DNA of 64,000 nucleotides, from positions 180,398,151 to 180,462,150 of the forward strand of contig NC_081555.1 of assembly GCF_963082655.1 (NCBI RefSeq). The letters are read 5' to 3'. Shown piece by piece: positions 35,880 through 48,900 of this stretch. Origin of the DNA: Stomoxys calcitrans. Its lineage: Eukaryota; Arthropoda; Insecta; Diptera; Muscidae. A program made the position numbers and the translations under genes. Each line of letters begins with the position of its first letter. Positions within the stretch are counted from its first letter, which is position 1. Below the pieces are notes generated by a model. That model had not been told where the DNA came from, did no database searches, and saw nothing but the letters and a program-made list of their open reading frames with translations.

Positions 35880-37014
35880 TATACCCCATCCTATGACGGT
35901 GGGAAAAAAACTTGCATTATATTATATTCCATAAAAATCCGAACTCTACAAAAAGCTTAAGTATCACATCAATTTGTAATAAATGGCGGTTAATTAAGCA
36001 AACGACGTAAAGTAATAACCCTTGACTTCAAAAATTACTGTTCTATAACTCAATGGAAACTTTTAATTCAAGATACATAAAAATGGCTCACGGATGTTTT
36101 TTTTTCTAATTCTTCGTGCTAAGCTGTACATTAGTTTGAAAGTCTAGCAAATGAAAGATTTCTACACAAAACGTGTACCGGTCATAGCAATTAAATTCCT
36201 GCACACTATGTTTGAACCTTTGGGCACACGTCTTTAGGCTTGGATGAATGTGACATTTCAGTTGGCCCAATAAATTATGCTTTTACCTGAATACGTGCAA
36301 CTTGAAAAAGACACCAATACAGCAATTTCTTAAGTCAATATTGGGTTGAATGTGCAAAACCAATTGGTAGGTAGATAGGTATTATGGCGAACGAGAAGTA
36401 TTATTAAATAACACAAAAACCAACAACAACAACATGAGCATTGCAAACAATTCGAAGCAAATATTGTGAATTGAAAAGCCACAGCCAGTGCTATGTACGG
36501 CAAAAAAGAAAAAAACAACGAATACGATGACGGCGACGATTGAGTAGAGCCACAAAGAAATGAGAAAAACAAATTGTTTCGTTCATGTAAACAATGAAAT
36601 AAAAATATATATTTAAATAAAAATTATTTGTTAACAATTGTAGTCTTGGGGTGTGGGGATGCCAATGGCGCACAGCCAACTGAAATGGCCAGTACACTAC
36701 AGTGGCAACGTCACACTACTTTGACAAATTAAACACAAGGCAAGAGGAAGCGGAAGAAGAAGAAGAAGTACAAAAATCAACAATGGCAGTGGCAGTGGCA
36801 ATGGCAGCGGCAGCTATAATGGTAGCAAATGCAAAGACAACAATCATATGCCGAAGAGAATATTTCATTTCACAGTTAGAGAGAAGGCATGAGAGAGAAA
36901 GAGCGCAATGGAGAGTGAAATGTAACCACGAGTAGTAAATAATCACGCAAACATACACTGCCACTCACTTGAATAGCACATACTCAATAAATAAACTGAT
37001 CCTAATCATTTGTA
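35880..37014. other. No gene recognised
   Basis: Simple trinucleotide-like tracts (GAAGAAGAAG and GGCAGTGGCAATGGCAG around 36745-36820) create matching short frames on both strands; neither looks genuine. Confidence 0.45.
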
Positions 37015-37963
37015 TACCCACCACCGTAGGATAGGGGGTATATTTAATTAGTAACTCAATTTGCAACACATCGAAATATCAATTTCCGACCCAACAAGGT
37101 ATATATATTTCGGATCGTCGTAAAATTCCAAGACGATTTAACGATGTCCGTGTGTCTGTCCGTCTATCCGTGTTATAATCACTCCACAGCCTACAAAATT
37201 AAGATATTGAGCTGAAATTTGGCACAGAAACGTCGTTTTGAGGCACGATGGTAAAGTTCTTGAACGGGCTATACCAGCTATACCATATTTGGGTATAGCT
37301 GCTTTATAGACCGATCTGCCGATAAAGGGTCTGAAGCCCATAAATGCTTTATTTTTTATCAGATTTTGCTGAAATTTGGGAGAGTGAGTTGTGTTAGGCC
37401 CTTCGACATATTTCTGCATTTTGGCTCAGATCGGTCTAGATTTGGATATAGCTCCCATATAGACTGATCCTCCGATTTAGGGTCTTTGGCCCATAAAAGT
37501 GAGTTGTGTTAGGCCCTTCGACATACTTCTACAATATGGCACAGGTCTGTCCAGATTTGAATATAGCTGCCATATAGACCGATCTTTCGATTTAGGGTTT
37601 TGGGGCGTATTTATTGTCCGATTTAGCCGAAATTTGGGACAGTAAGTTGTGCTAAGCTCTTAGACATTCGACATTTCGGCCAAATCGGTCCGGATTTGGA
37701 TATAGCTGCCATATAGAGCAATATCTCGATTTAAAGTCTTGGCCCCATAAAAGTCGCACTTATAATCCGATTTCTCTGAAATTTGACACAATGACTTATG
37801 TTAGGCTTTTCGAAATCCATGTTGTATATAGTTCAGATCGGTTTATTTTTAGATATAGCTACTGTACTTATTAGTATTTGGTCCAAATCCAAACATATTT
37901 CGATATAACTGTTATGGGACATAAGGTATGCAATTTTCACCGCATTTTTGAGAAAGGTTGTTT
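37015..37963 (+). repeat. Composite dispersed repeat, copy F
   Basis: It starts GTATACCCACCACCGTAGG and has about six units. It stops at CAATTTTCACCGCATTTT, lacking the final GGCCGAAC end. Confidence 0.75.
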
Positions 37964-39627
37964 GATTTTTTTTCTGACATCGAAGTCAAATGCCGTGTTC
38001 TTGATTTACCACCAAAATGTTAAGGTTCCGAAGTGACCACCATATTTTCTGGGTCTAAAGAAGGAGTTCAGGGATTGTTGGCATCAACATTTTTCGAAGC
38101 GGAAAAACAGTGTTCTTTAAAAAATAAGTCTTTAAGGGAAAAACGCATCCTGGTTTAGCATAAAGCGTTAATTTATATACAAGTGTTAATTTCAAACAGT
38201 ATAACGCAATGGACCCTTAAACAGGATAAAGGTATTACTTATGGAATGTGGTGAAAATACTTCCTTCACAATTTAGAATTCTATTATAATAATATTAGAC
38301 TTTCACTTTTATGTCCAAACTCATTTCAATTAGAATTTGCTATTCAAATGACGCAAATATTTTACCTGAATTTATGACTTTGTTTTTGTTGTATTTTCCT
38401 TAATTATATAAAGGAAAACAGATTTTTAATATATATTTTATTTTGAAATAAGATTACCATTTTCTACTACAATAAAAAAAATAATTACGTTTATTGAGAA
38501 TGTGCTATTCGAGTGAGCGGGAGTGTATAGTAAGTACGTTGTATATTTGAATTCGGTTGTATGTATTTGCGATACGTAGAAGGTGTGCAGCGATTATTTA
38601 ATTGTTTACAAACGGAAAAATTGTTGTACTGCTTTACTTTTTGCGAGTCCATATCTATACACACACACACATGCAGATATGACACCTACATACAGACTTG
38701 ATAGCAGAGTGTTTATTTTTTCTATACAAATCCGAAATTGCAAACAATTTCGCATTCAGTGACTGACCGGACAAGATTTCCCCCTCCCCCACCAACAAGA
38801 GAAAACAAACAAACACCTGCAAAACGTCTTTTCGCCGCCAACTTAACACTGTGTTCAAGCATCTTTACAAAGTACATACAGTCGTTGTGATTTGCCATGG
38901 CGGTCGTAAATAAATAATAAAAACAATTAAAGCATGAAACAATAAAATTTCATAAAAAGCGACCAAACAAAATATAAAAAAAAAAATTAAAAAATAATAA
39001 AAAACAATCTTACTAATAAAAGAACCGGCTTGCTTGCATAGGCGTCCTCCAACGTGGGTGACTGTGAATGGTGGGCAATTCATTATCGTTTTACTATTAA
39101 TAAAGCATTCGAAAACATTTCAAGGATTTTTATAATCTGTCGGGATTGCTTTTTATTTTTGTTTTTGTTTTTTTGTGCAAATTTAACCAATGTTAACACT
39201 TAAGTAAATTGATTTTTAATTGATTTTGTCTTTTAAAAAAGTTGTTTCTCACATCATTTTTCATGCCGGCCAATCAGAATGGAGGAGGGTGGCAGGCTAT
39301 TATGACATTGGCTCTATATGTTCACTTCTTTTTTTTAATGTATGAGTATATATAAAAGTTTTGTAAATTAGACACTGTTATAATTTGACATTAAACAATT
39401 AATAACAAACAGAATTAAGGCAAATCTCAACGTGAGTTTTTTTATTTCCTTCAGTTACATTACTAAATAAATAATGGTTTGCGTTTTTGGCAGATACCAT
39501 TTACGAGGTTGGACAGTGTTGTTTGCTGTTTGTAGAGCTTTAGTTTAGCTAGCGAAAGGACTTGTAGCCTCCTTAGCAAATGTCCATATGTCCTCAACAT
39601 AAAATAGGAAGGAACCATGGTCAAACA
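37964..39627. other. No gene recognised; one weak TATA-like site
   Basis: TATATAAAAG at 39349-39358 is followed by AT-rich sequence and CAAC|GTGAGT at 39430. It could be a promoter plus first exon or an LTR scrap. The support is weak. Confidence 0.3.
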
Positions 39628-39835
39628 AACCATATTAAGGTCGAATATCGGGAGGCTCAGAAAAACTCACTGTTTCAAATTTCAGTAAAAGAGGGTAATA
39701 AATAAAGCTTTTATGGCCTTCAGACCCTTTATCGGCAGATCGGTCTAGAGTGATTACAACAGAAGGACGGACAAACACACGGACATGGTTAAATCGTCCT
39801 GGAATTTTACGACGATCCGCAATATATATTTGCAT
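39628..39835 (-). repeat. Composite repeat, fragment G1
   Basis: CATATTAAGGTCGAATATCGG, AATAAAGCTTTTATGGCC and ACAAACACACGGACATGG match copy D units and its 3' region. Confidence 0.6.
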
Positions 39836-40136
39836 TTGCATAAACCTCTTGTTACCAAAATGTGGTTTTCTCGTACACTTTGGAACGTTACGCAGCAATT
39901 AGTAATTGGAGTGTTCGCGTACTCTAAAATTTGCAAAAACTTTTATTGGCAAATTGTTACTGGATAAGTACGCGAAATCACCAATGTATTATGCACCAAT
40001 CGGTAAACAAAACAATGATGCATTTATCGAGATGACAAGTCACTAACCGGCACCCATCTACCGGTTAAACTTAATCGTTAGGATAAACAATAAGCATACA
40101 TTCAGAAAACCAAATTTGGGAGAGAGAAGAGAACCA

Positions 40137-40615
40137 CGACCTAACTCGACCTAGTCATGTCCGTCCGTCCCTCCGTCTGTCGAAATAGCAATAGCGGTTG
40201 AACGAAAAAGTATATCCGCATAAAGTTTCGTACATATAGGTAGGTCGTTGGAGATTGCAAATGGGACATAACGGTGCCGATTTGGATATATGTAGCTTCT
40301 ATATAAAGTGGTCCTTTGATTTAGCTTCTTGATTGGGGTGATTGGACTGATTGGTGTGTTTTGGCATGATTTGCAACAACCGTACCAAGTACGGCCCAAA
40401 TCGGTATATTACCTTATACGTATAGCTCCCATATAAAACGATTTCCTGATTAGTTTTCCACGGCCCTTAGAAGCTTCAAAATCTGCCCGATTTGGTACGT
40501 AAAGTACACACATACCTATAACCTAAGTTCTTTAGTGGATTTTTTTTAGCAGAATCCGCCATGGTTGGCTCCCAAGATTTTGGGCGGCCGAATTTGGCAC
40601 CTTACTGGTATAGTT
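40137..40615 (+). repeat. Composite repeat, fragment G2
   Basis: It opens with CGACCTAGTCATGTCCGTCC and runs through ATATAGCTCCCATATAAAACG-like words to GGGCGGCCGAATTTGGCACC, close to the copy A subtype. Confidence 0.6.
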
Positions 40616-41300
40616 TTTAATCATTTTCATTTACTAGTCATTGTTGAAAAACTGCTATTTTAATTCAACCATTCAAGTTATTTTTATTGCGACATCTTTT
40701 AAATGTAATTTGTTGTTAGCGTTAAACGAAATTATCATGCATTACATTTTTAGACGCAATAGCGCAGTGCTTGAAAATGATTTATGATGTTGTTTGTATT
40801 GATAACAACAAACTGCAATGGAAACTGTATGGCCGTGTAAACTAGGGCAATCTCTATTGCTCTATTGCCAAGCTTATCGAAATTGGCGTCAAAAATTACA
40901 ACCTTTGCTCTAATCTCAACAAAAAATTGGTTGATAAGTGGCCTACCATTAGTCATACACACACACACACACGTATGGTAAACTATATAAACTCAGTTGG
41001 TGTTGAACCTCTACTTGTAAAATGGTTTACATTTTTGCAACATTTTCATCATTCTTAACCACTTATTTGATAGACATAACATACGGCATATACGCTACTA
41101 CATATTTTCAATACATATATAATAAACATACATACATAGGTATATGTATGTACGAGTATATGACAATCATACCTATGGTAATGTATTAAGGAGGGTCAGT
41201 TCACATGACCAAAGCTAATAATAGTTTTGTTAAATCTCATTGTTAGGAACACAAAATTCTTCTGATATATTCAATATGAATTTGATTTTCTATCATTAAA

Positions 41301-42270
41301 AACAAATAAAATGGCGTTAAGTTCGGCCGGGCGAACTTTGGATACCCACCACCTTGGGTATATACGTAAAACACCTTTCGTCATAATCCGGTGAAAAATG
41401 CATAACTTATGCCCCCATAGCAGCTATATCGAAATAGGATCCGATTTGGACCAAATTCCACACAGACATTGGTCTAATAAGTACAAGTCATTGTTGAATT
41501 TTGTAGAACCAAATATTGGTCTTTTTGGTAGCTATATCCAAATAAAAACCGATCTGAACTATATACTACACGGATGTCGAAAGGCTTAGTCACTGTGTAA
41601 GATTTTAGCGAAATCGGATTGAAAATGCGGCTTTTATGGGGCCAAGACTTTAAATCGAGAGATCGGTATTTATGGAAGCTATATCCAAATCTGGACCGAT
41701 CTGAGCCAAATTGAAAATGGATATCGAAGATCCTAAAACAACTCACTGTCCCAAATTTCGGTGAAATCGGACAATAAATGCGCCATTTATGGGCTCAAAA
41801 CCTTAAATCGAGAGATCGGTCTATAGGGCAGCTACATCCAAATCTGGAACAATCAGGATGTCGAGTAGCCTAACATAACTCACCATCCCAAATTTCAGCA
41901 AAATCGGACAATAAATCCGCCTTTTATGGGCTCAAAACCTTAAATCGATCGATCGAGATCGATCTATATGGCAGCTATATCCAAATCTGGAATGATCAGG
42001 ATGTCGATTAGCATAACACAACTTACTGTCCCAAATTTCAGCAAAATCGGATAATAAATGTGGTTTTAGGGTCGTAAGGCCTTAAATCGGCAGATCGGTC
42101 TATTCGGCGGCTATATCAAGATATAGTCCGATCTATCTTCGAACTTGGGCTATAACCTGCCAATGAACAAAAAAAAAAAAAGAATTTGTGCAAAGCTTCG
42201 GATCAATATCTCTATTTTTAAAAGACTGTAGCGTGATTTCAACAGACAGACGGACGGACGCAGCAAGATC
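41301..42270 (-). repeat. Composite dispersed repeat, copy H
   Basis: From AACAAATAAAATGGCGTTAAG through about six units to CAGACAGACGGACGGACG. The TATACCC end is missing. Confidence 0.75.
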
Positions 42271-43224
42271 AAGAATCTGTGTTGAAAATTTTAAATTGCT
42301 CTGATATATGGACAAAATCATCCTGACAAAATTCAAAGGAGTGCAATGGCATTAATTGGTAAAACACCCAGAGAAATACTGCCGGTAAAGCAACACTGTG
42401 TAAGGGTAACAACTTTGTTTCTCTTCAGTATCGTCGGGTTGTTCGAAGTTTCTATATATCAATTGAATGGGTCAAGCAATACCAAGAGAATTAGTATTTC
42501 TTCCTTGCAGTTCGTATGGGAAATCGACTTTGGTTCATATCTTGGCATGCTGAAATTTTGAATGAATGCAAGTTTTATACAATTCTCTTTTTCAGAAATT
42601 TGTTCAACTTTCGTCTAAAAGATGTAAGACACCAGATATACCGTGACTCAGTCCCGAGACCTCACTCAACAGAAACTTTGTTATGAGTTTTTAACTTTTG
42701 CGCAATAACTAAATGTTCCTCATTTATAAGTTCCATTCCAATATTGTTTTTGATTATACAGAAAAATATTGATATAGATCTGGTAAACATTAAAATACCA
42801 AATAATGTAAGCATTCTAAATGCAATATGCGCAATTTGTATAGCCCAAGTGGAATGCAATTAAACAATAGCAAGTGGCGATTAAAACGTACAAAAAAATT
42901 TTTTCGTGCTATTGATAATGTTTATTACAATGTATGTAAACTGTTGATCGACATTCGCTCATGTGCAAAGTGGAGAATAATGTATTGTGCTGTCCAGCCA
43001 TTTCGATATTTGCATTATATTGTTGAAAAAAATAATGAAGAGAGTAAATTGAATGGGGCAGAGCTCTACTCAGTGTTGTCAGATTAGGGGAAATTTCCCT
43101 AAACAGGGAATTTTTTTTCGAGATTTGAGATTTTTTTTTGAAATTCTTTATCTATGATATACTCGTATTGGAAAAGAGTTGCCGAATTGTAAACCTATGT
43201 ATGAATGTATGCTTTGTACTGTAC
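42271..43224. other. No gene recognised
   Basis: Short frames only, with no domain motif. Confidence 0.45.
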
Positions 43225-43290
43225 GTACGAAAGATGGGGGTATTTTCATTCTGTCATTCCGTTTGCAACACATCGAAATATTCATTTACG
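43225..43290 (-). repeat. Composite repeat, TATACCC-end fragment
   Basis: GATGGGGGTATTTTCATTCTG and TTTGCAACACATCGAAATATTC match the terminal region of the family only. Confidence 0.5.
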
Positions 43291-43560
43291 AGTAACTGCT
43301 TTGATCAACAGGCATTGCACTTGGGCTATGCATCGCATACTATATTTATGCCCATACGACGTGAGCATCTAGTTGATCAATGTCCATCAGACCAGCGAAT
43401 CGTTGAAAAGACAAATGTTAACTTCACACTGATCGGAAGTGATCAAAAAGTTCTGACAGAGGTGTTTCTGCTATAACTCACATTTTGTCTTTAACTTAAT
43501 TTCAAACTGGATATGAGGAGATTGGATTTAACGTTTGGCTTCATACAACCTTTAATCTTA

Positions 43561-44600
43561 TTTTACTTACTTTACTTTAATTGGCTATGACAGAATATTT
43601 GTTCCATTTGTTCTTTAGGTTTTAATCTTTCCCGCTTCAGTACGCTCAAGAGTATCTTGAATGCGATGGGGAGGAGACTTATTCCTCTGTAGTTGGCACA
43701 TTCGGTCTTGTCTCCTTTCTTGTGTACGGGACATAGTATCCTGAGGTTCCAATCATCGGGTAAGCGTTATTCTAGCCGGATTGCGCAGATAAGCTGATGC
43801 AAACGCCTTATCAGCGTGTCGCCTCCTGCTGCCTTGTTGTTCTTTAGTCGGGTCAATGCTACTTGGACCTCATTCTGACTAGGAGGTAAACATTCTATAC
43901 CAGACACTAAGTGCGGATTTCGCGGCATTATATCATCGGAACAAGGAGTGCTTTCATCAAGCAGTTGGGTCAGTTGAGTGGAGTATGCCGCTGCCATTTG
44001 TTGTGTTTGCGGCTTTTCAATATCCAGCTTCCGTGCAGTGTCAGATCGTACTTTCCTCGCCATGTTCAAACGGGTGCGAACCTTTGCTGCAACAAGGTAA
44101 TGATCCGAATCTATATTTGCTCCACGGATCAATCGTACATCTAACACGCTGGATGAATGCCTTCCATCTATCACAACGTTGAAGAATTTGGCTTTTATGC
44201 GGATTGTGGCTAGCCTCTCATCCACCAGAGTAAAGCTGGAGACAAGGTGTTTCAGTCTCCGACTAATCACAAATCCACAGCCAAACTCATGCCTCGTATT
44301 ATGACAGCTATAGTATAGTTCGTCACTGTTTGATGTTGTAGTGACGCCATTCCCAGTCCATCGCACTTCCTGTAAGGAGGTTATATCTGCCTTGTACTTC
44401 TCTAATACATCCGCCAGCGCGTATACTGCACCCTCTCTATAAAGAGTGCGGACATTCCAGGTGCAGATCCGCAAATCATGGTCCTTTTTTCGTTTGCATG
44501 GGTCATCAATGTTGGTGGGGTCCGTTTTTGCTATTCCTTTGTTTCTGAGTAAGGGCCAAGAATAATATTTACCCATTCCAAAAAAGTCCACATATATGTG
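43561..44600 (-). pseudogene. Internally deleted LINE (endonuclease plus RT start), same family as 33830
   Basis: On the minus strand, an apurinic-type endonuclease shows I-C-T-W-N-V-R-T-L, L-Q-E-V-R-W, G-C-G-F-V-I and S-D-H-Y-L-V. The middle of the domain is missing: A-K-F-F-N jumps straight to V-V-I-D-G-R-H near 44175, where family members have roughly 90 more residues. The beginning of the reverse transcriptase (K-K-G-D-K-T-E-C-A-N-Y-R-G) follows. It then jumps near 43610 to the 3' end CATAGCCAATTAAAGTAAAGTAAA. It lies just upstream of the gce 5' untranslated exon but is not part of the gene. Confidence 0.8.
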
Positions 44601-45136
44601 GTCCATAAAAATATATATCGCTGATATTAACCAAGCGCTCCAGAGCTTCAATTTTAATCCGATTGAGCTGATATTTAATATATTCCCATCAAATAGCTAT
44701 CTAAAGGGGTATAGCCCTTATATAACCTAAACACTAATTTGATTGTTTGAGTTCACTAAAGGGTCATTCATTCCACGGTTTGATGTTTTTTTTTTTTAGA
44801 AAAATCCAGTTATACACTCTGTCAGTTTATCTGTGGATTATTCACATATTATCTAGCAGAGACCATTGTGGTAGCTATCCAAGGTTCAGCCCTGCTGAAC
44901 AATGAGTATTTTAGATTGTTAATTGTCTAAATATTTAAATTTTCATTATTCCTATTTTTAACCCCAATGGCTTGTATATGAACTCTTAATTTAAATTTAA
45001 ATTGTTGTGAGTATGCTATTAAACGTGTATTTAAATTTTTTTTATTTACATTACCGACCACATACTTAATTGTTGTCAATTTTTCTTATAACATTTCTTA
45101 ACAACTCTTTTTTTGTTTTCGTTTTTTTTTTTTCAG

Positions 45137-45224
45137 TACCACAAATTGAATTATTGATCTCTGTCAAGATTCAACAAAATAAAAGAAATAACGGCAAAAC
45201 AGACATGCAACATTTAAATGTGAA
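45137..45224 (+). other. gce: 5' untranslated part of gce exon, after a splice acceptor
   Basis: A run of T ending in TTTCAG at 45131-45136 is a strong acceptor. In the gce frame the following 88 bases hold stops (TGA near 45147, TAA further on), so at least one untranslated exon must lie further upstream. I could not place it. Confidence 0.6.
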
Positions 45225-45934
45225 ATGGGACCAGAAAACATTCCACAATTGAGCGAAGCTAATTTGTTGTCAATGGATATAGGGGGAGATGCTCACAAAA
45301 CGTCTGCTATGGACATCACAAACACACGAAACGATGTAGACACTCACCGAACCCAATCAATCTCGTCTTGGAGTCCCGACAATGACACTGGCACCGATGT
45401 GGGTGACGACAATATGTCTCAAGTTGGCTCCGATTATTCGGAAGTGCAAAACAATGATTTGTACAACCATGCCATGCCAACCGACGATGGCTTTGCCGAC
45501 GATGTAAAGTACCATCCTTCAGAAATGATGTTAAGGCCCACATCGTCATCGACAATTCAGTTCAATTATAACTTTCCTCCCTTGTCGACGTTAGCGATGC
45601 GACCATCGCAACGCCCACACCACCACCTGCCTCCACATGTTCCAGAGGACCAACATTATGCCCATACTCACCCGCTACAGCATCAGCAGCAAGAACAGCA
45701 CCAGCAGCACCAAGGGCATCTCTTCAGAGATCCCAGGGATATGTGTGCGTCGCCCACTGTCGAATGTATGCCGCATGCTCACCCTAGTCAACAGAGTTAC
45801 TTCCATTCGAATATGTGGTATCCAAATGCACCAATCGGCTCCTATCGATCCTATGGATCTCACTCCTGCGGCCGTCAATTTGTCCCCCAATATTCCCATG
45901 ACCACATGTTGGACATGTTTCAATTATCCAATAG
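45225..45934 (+). CDS. gce: gce coding exon 1: N-terminal low-complexity region
   Basis: It encodes residues 1-236 plus two bases. An acidic stretch rich in Asp and Thr is followed by His/Gln-rich runs around residues 125-165. The donor is AATAG|GTAAGT. The exon itself starts upstream at 45137 after a polypyrimidine tract and CAG, and 45137-45224 is 5' untranslated because that frame has stops. Intron 1 follows and is 8,495 bp long. Confidence 0.85.
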
Positions 45935-48900
45935 GTAAGTAAGTACGGCCAAACACCCTCCCTTCATTCCTCACAACCAAAGCTCATTCCATTCACAAAC
46001 AACATCGCAATGAATAACAACAGGTTCTCTGTATTTTACGAAGAACGTAAAATTTGATTTGCAGCCAAAAATAGAAATTCCACACATCCCCCACCAGCTT
46101 GCTGTAAACTGTCTTTTTTCGTTCGGCAGCAAAACAGTGACAGTAGAATTGGCAATGGCAGAGCCAGCGCCAACTAAGTACGCGTGGCCATTTCTCCCTG
46201 TCTTTGAGAAGTCGCAACCACGCAATAACTCAAACGAGCATCTTTCAAGGAGCATTTCTTCTTAATTCATTCATACAATACATACACGCACACACACACA
46301 CACATGCCTAGAAGAATTCTTGGAAGACGAAAATCTTGGGCATGCACAACAAATAACAAAAGAACTTCAAAATATAATATCCCGCAGGACGAAGTGCTCA
46401 AAAGAGGATGTACAGGCCAATTGTGGGGTTGTGTTGGGGACTGTTTGCCAAAGAAAATGTGATGATGTTTTCCAGACATTAAAGAAATTAACAACTATAC
46501 AGAAGAAAAAACTTGTGTATATATGCATGTGTAGGTTTAATTCGTGTCCTGCACACACACACACACACACACTCGCACAACAATACATCATCTTATTGAA
46601 ATGTACTACAAAGAGGAATTGTCCAAGACCACTATCGGGTACTTGTAAGCGTGTAGTGCGAAGTAATTTTTATTTTACTTCAAATTCCACTTAGGAATGA
46701 GCAAATGTATCATTGAACAATTTATTCTGACAGGATATAGTCATTTCCGTTTCAGATTTTTGAAGCAGAACATTGCCGTTACGTGCTGAAAGAATATTTT
46801 CAAGAACAGATTTTATGAAAATATAATTTTAGGTTTTAATTTTCTTCGAAATATAGATATTGTTATTTAAGGTTCATCATTTGGTACGAAACAAAGCTAA
46901 ATGCGCCAGACAAACAATTATTTCAATAATATAATGCGGCCATATCTTCAAAGAAAACAAATGCAACTGTGTCAACAAGCATTTGACATTTAAATTCTGT
47001 CACTCGATTCGTTCACCAACTTATCACAGTCAGCTGATTTTATAGAATTGACAAACGAAGCGAGTGACCAAATGCTTTCGAAGGAGTAAACCTGGACTGA
47101 AATACTTCCTATTCGTGGGATTGTAAATGGGCCAAATCAGTCCATGTTTTAATGTGGCAAATCTCCCGATTTGGCTCCTTCAGCCTCTGAAGAATGGAAA
47201 TATTAAGCGATTTGGCTGAAATTTTGAACGCAGTGTTTCAACAACCATACTAATTATAATCCAAATTGGTCCATAACCTGATATTGAGCTTATATGAATC
47301 GATTTCCTGATTTGACTTCTTGAGCCTCTTGAGGGCACAATTGCTACCAGTTTTGGCTGAAATGGTTTACGTCGTGTTTGGTAACGAGTTTCAAAAAGAG
47401 AGCAAAGTATGTCTATTAGGGTGATGACTTTTTGACTTAAAAATCATTTCCCGTTTCACGAATGTATGAAGTCTTTATCCTAATGTCTATAACCTGAAAT
47501 AGATCCGGATTTGACTTTTTGAGCTTTTAGAGGCCGCAATTATCGCAATTATTATCCGAATTAACTGAAATTTAGCTCGTCATATTTTTTACTCTATATT
47601 ATAGCTGGCGTGGCTGTGGATTTGTGATTAGTCAACACCTTATCTCCGTGTTTAAATCAGTCGATGAGAGGTTAACCACAATTCGCATAAATGCCAAATG
47701 CTTCCACAACAGCCTTATTTGTGCCAATGCCCCAACGAAAGAGACAAGGACGAACAGATCAAAGATATTTTCTACGAGCACCTAGAGAGAGAGTACGGCC
47801 TCAGCCCCGGCCGGGATATTAAAATCGTTTCGGGAGATTTTAATGAGAAGATAGGGAAGAAAAATATCTTTGATCCAGCAGTCGGAAATTGTTGTCTCAA
47901 AAAACATGTTAGCAGCACGAAATTACTTGAAGAAAATTCACAAAGTCAAATGGTTGACCCCGAATCAAGAAGTAAGGAACCAAATTGATCTCGCTGTGAT
48001 AGATGTACGATCGATCAGTGAAGCGATTTACCCAACTGCTTGATGAAACCACTCCTAGTCAAGATGATATAACGGGACGGTGGCAAACTACTGCTCACTG
48101 CATGGAAAATGCCAGGAAATTCGTACTTGGGTATCAGAAGCCTGCCCAAGAAACCCCTGGTACGAATAAGAGTGACGAAATGTTGGTGAAGCCAACAATC
48201 CGGCATACAGGACGAACCTGCAATCAGTAGCTACGCATCTGATGAAGGAGAGCTATCGGGAGAAAAGCAGAGAGGAGAAACGTCTATTCCGCACAAAAAA
48301 AAAAGAAAATGGAAAGACATGAATGTGAGCGAACGGTGGTCATAATAAAGTGCAAGGAATCAAACATCAAACTGATAGCTTTGATGCAGGCACATCCTAC
48401 TGCAGAGAAAGGAAAAAGAAAATCTGGTAACTGATACAGATGGTGTGCTTGGGAAATGGAAAGAACATTTTTCACAGCTGTTATTGTTCAGCAATGGCGA
48501 CGAGCGGATACCACAGAAACAATCACTGATGATGGTATAGAATGAGGTTTTAGTAGCAGTGACCTGATTGAAGAACAACAAGGCAGCTGAAGCCGATGGG
48601 TTGCCAGCTGAACTATTTAAGGTCGGAGGAGACATGCTATTTAAAGTCGGAGAGATATAAGGCGTATGCAGCAGCTTGTCTGAGTGATCTAGCCCTATTA
48701 TTAAACCCGTACACAAGAAAGGGGCTAGATAGAATGTGCCAACTATGTGCCTCCCCACCACAAACAAGATACCCTCTAACGTTCTGTGTAAAAGATTAAA
48801 GTCTACGAAATAATTGGGCCTAGCATTGCGGCTTTAGACCTGTAAAATACACCATAAACCAGATATTCACACTGAGCCAAATGCTGGAAAAGGCCCGAGA

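Larger units (their letters stand above)
45935..47094 (+). other. Start of gce intron 1
   Basis: Follows the donor at 45935. It holds two CA microsatellites and no recognisable exon. Confidence 0.6.

Noticed and set aside
36716..36964. Overlapping frames with Ala/Thr or Met/Ala runs
   Set aside because: They come from GCA/GGC simple repeats and occur on both strands.
45316..45923. Other frames overlapping gce exon 1
   Set aside because: They are shadows of the host exon, which has a supported start, donor and in-frame continuation.
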